Source: an uncultured Gammaproteobacteria bacterium (GTDB lineage Bacteria > Pseudomonadota > Gammaproteobacteria > Steroidobacterales > Woeseiaceae). Taken from it: 5,672 bases of DNA. How positions within the stretch are numbered: the stretch's first letter is position 1; each line of letters starts with the position of its first letter. Where the stretch lies: the NCBI GenBank assembly GCA_938003715.1, contig CALKYK010000340.1:1-5672 (forward strand). The letters are read 5' to 3'. Position numbers and translations under genes: made by a program. Shown in pieces: positions 5,396 through 5,672 of this stretch. A model generated the notes under the pieces. The model saw only the letters and a program-made list of their open reading frames with translations. It ran no database searches and was not told the DNA's origin.

Positions 5396-5672
5396 GAAGT
5401 CTGTTCCTTCACCGATTGTTCGAATTCCGCCTGCGCCTCGCTGACGTACTGCTGCAGGGTCGCAACGCCCGAGTCCATCGACTCGAACAGGCTTTCCAGG
5501 TGCTCGCGGGAATTGACGAGGCCCTTGCTCGCCAGCGTGCCGTCCGCTGCAATCAGCAGCGCGAACGGCAGCTTGCTGACCTGGTAGTGCAGGCCGAGCG
5601 GCTGCGACAACACGTACGGAAAGTCGCCGAGTTCGAGATCTCGCGCATAGGCGACGTGCTGCTCGGGCCGGT
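5392..5672 (-). CDS. aauD: MauD/AauD thioredoxin-like maturation protein, C-terminal part
   Basis: C-terminal 93 or so residues of the thioredoxin-fold protein needed for export, disulfide formation or stability of the TTQ light chain; the rest, including the expected N-terminal anchor and CxxC site, lies beyond the right edge. The visible part contains the cis-proline loop VSKLPFALLI, a turn with AADGTLASKGLVN, and SREHLESLFESMDSGVATLQQY, which is the characteristic MauD C terminus. A GTG at 5613-5611 is internal, not a start, because matching sequence (YARDLELGDFPYV) continues upstream to the window edge. The TGA at 5394-5392 overlaps the aauA ATG by four bases, indicating translational coupling, which suits a chaperone for a light chain with many disulfides. 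Called aauD rather than mauD because the next gene is AADH-like. Confidence 0.87.
   Translation of the reverse strand, partial: RPEQHVAYARDLELGDFPYVLSQPLGLHYQVSKLPFALLIAADGTLASKGLVNSREHLESLFESMDSGVATLQQYVSEAQAEFEQSVKEQTS
5405..5409 (-). promoter_or_regulatory. Ribosome binding site of aauA
   Basis: On the minus strand AAGGA (5409 to 5405) precedes the ATG at 5395 by nine bases. It sits inside the last codons of aauD and, with the ATGA overlap, supports this start over any internal one. Confidence 0.5.

Noticed and set aside
5392..5613. A separate 73-residue protein starting at GTG 5613
   Set aside because: In-frame sequence matching the MauD family continues upstream to the window edge, so this GTG is an internal valine codon.
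1..5672. CRISPR array, tRNA or rRNA genes, insertion sequence ends or phage genes
   Set aside because: No regularly spaced direct repeats, no tRNA-like cloverleaf, no transposase and no terminal inverted repeats were seen; nearly every base is accounted for by protein-coding genes.

Overview
The window is GC-rich, compact bacterial DNA with five genes plus one gene fragment in about 5.7 kb and almost no intergenic space. Protein content (RND/MMPL exporter, M20 peptidase, exported FmdA-type amidase, TTQ amine dehydrogenase light chain with its own c-type cytochrome, Tat and Sec signal peptides) points to a Gram-negative proteobacterium, most likely a gammaproteobacterium or betaproteobacterium. 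I cannot place it lower from sequence alone.

Layout. From the left edge to 3147, two minus-strand genes form a unit: a cytosolic M20 metallopeptidase (1732-3147), then, after 16 bases, an RND/MMPL-family exporter (51-1715). The exporter frame is broken by an in-frame TAG at 51-53. Homologous-looking sequence resumes in the same frame and runs off the left edge. An 87-base divergent spacer (3148-3234) carries a good sigma70-type promoter for the single plus-strand gene, an exported acetamidase/formamidase-family protein (3235-4455). This gene converges on the minus-strand cluster at 4452-5672 and shares a CTAG stop palindrome with it.

The right-hand cluster is the distinctive part. Read in its own direction it is aauD/mauD (3' end only) - aauA (light chain of a tryptophan tryptophylquinone amine dehydrogenase) - small monohaem cytochrome c, with a 4-base start/stop overlap and then a 5-base gap. 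This is the order known from the aromatic amine dehydrogenase (aau) locus of Alcaligenes faecalis (aauB-aauE-aauD-aauA-orf2), so aauE and aauB are expected just beyond the right edge. The expected function is periplasmic oxidative deamination of a primary amine, with electrons passed to a small electron carrier.

Most interesting points: (1) the light chain keeps both TTQ tryptophans (W105, W156) and the catalytic-base Asp (D124), but has Gly (G80) where characterised MADH and AADH light chains have the second active-site Asp (Asp32/Asp84), a residue implicated in TTQ formation; (2) the partner cytochrome lacks a Met at the usual sixth haem-ligand position; (3) a TAG codon replaces an expected Glu codon in the exporter; (4) the amidase is exported and carries three closely spaced cysteine pairs, unlike its classical cytosolic relatives.
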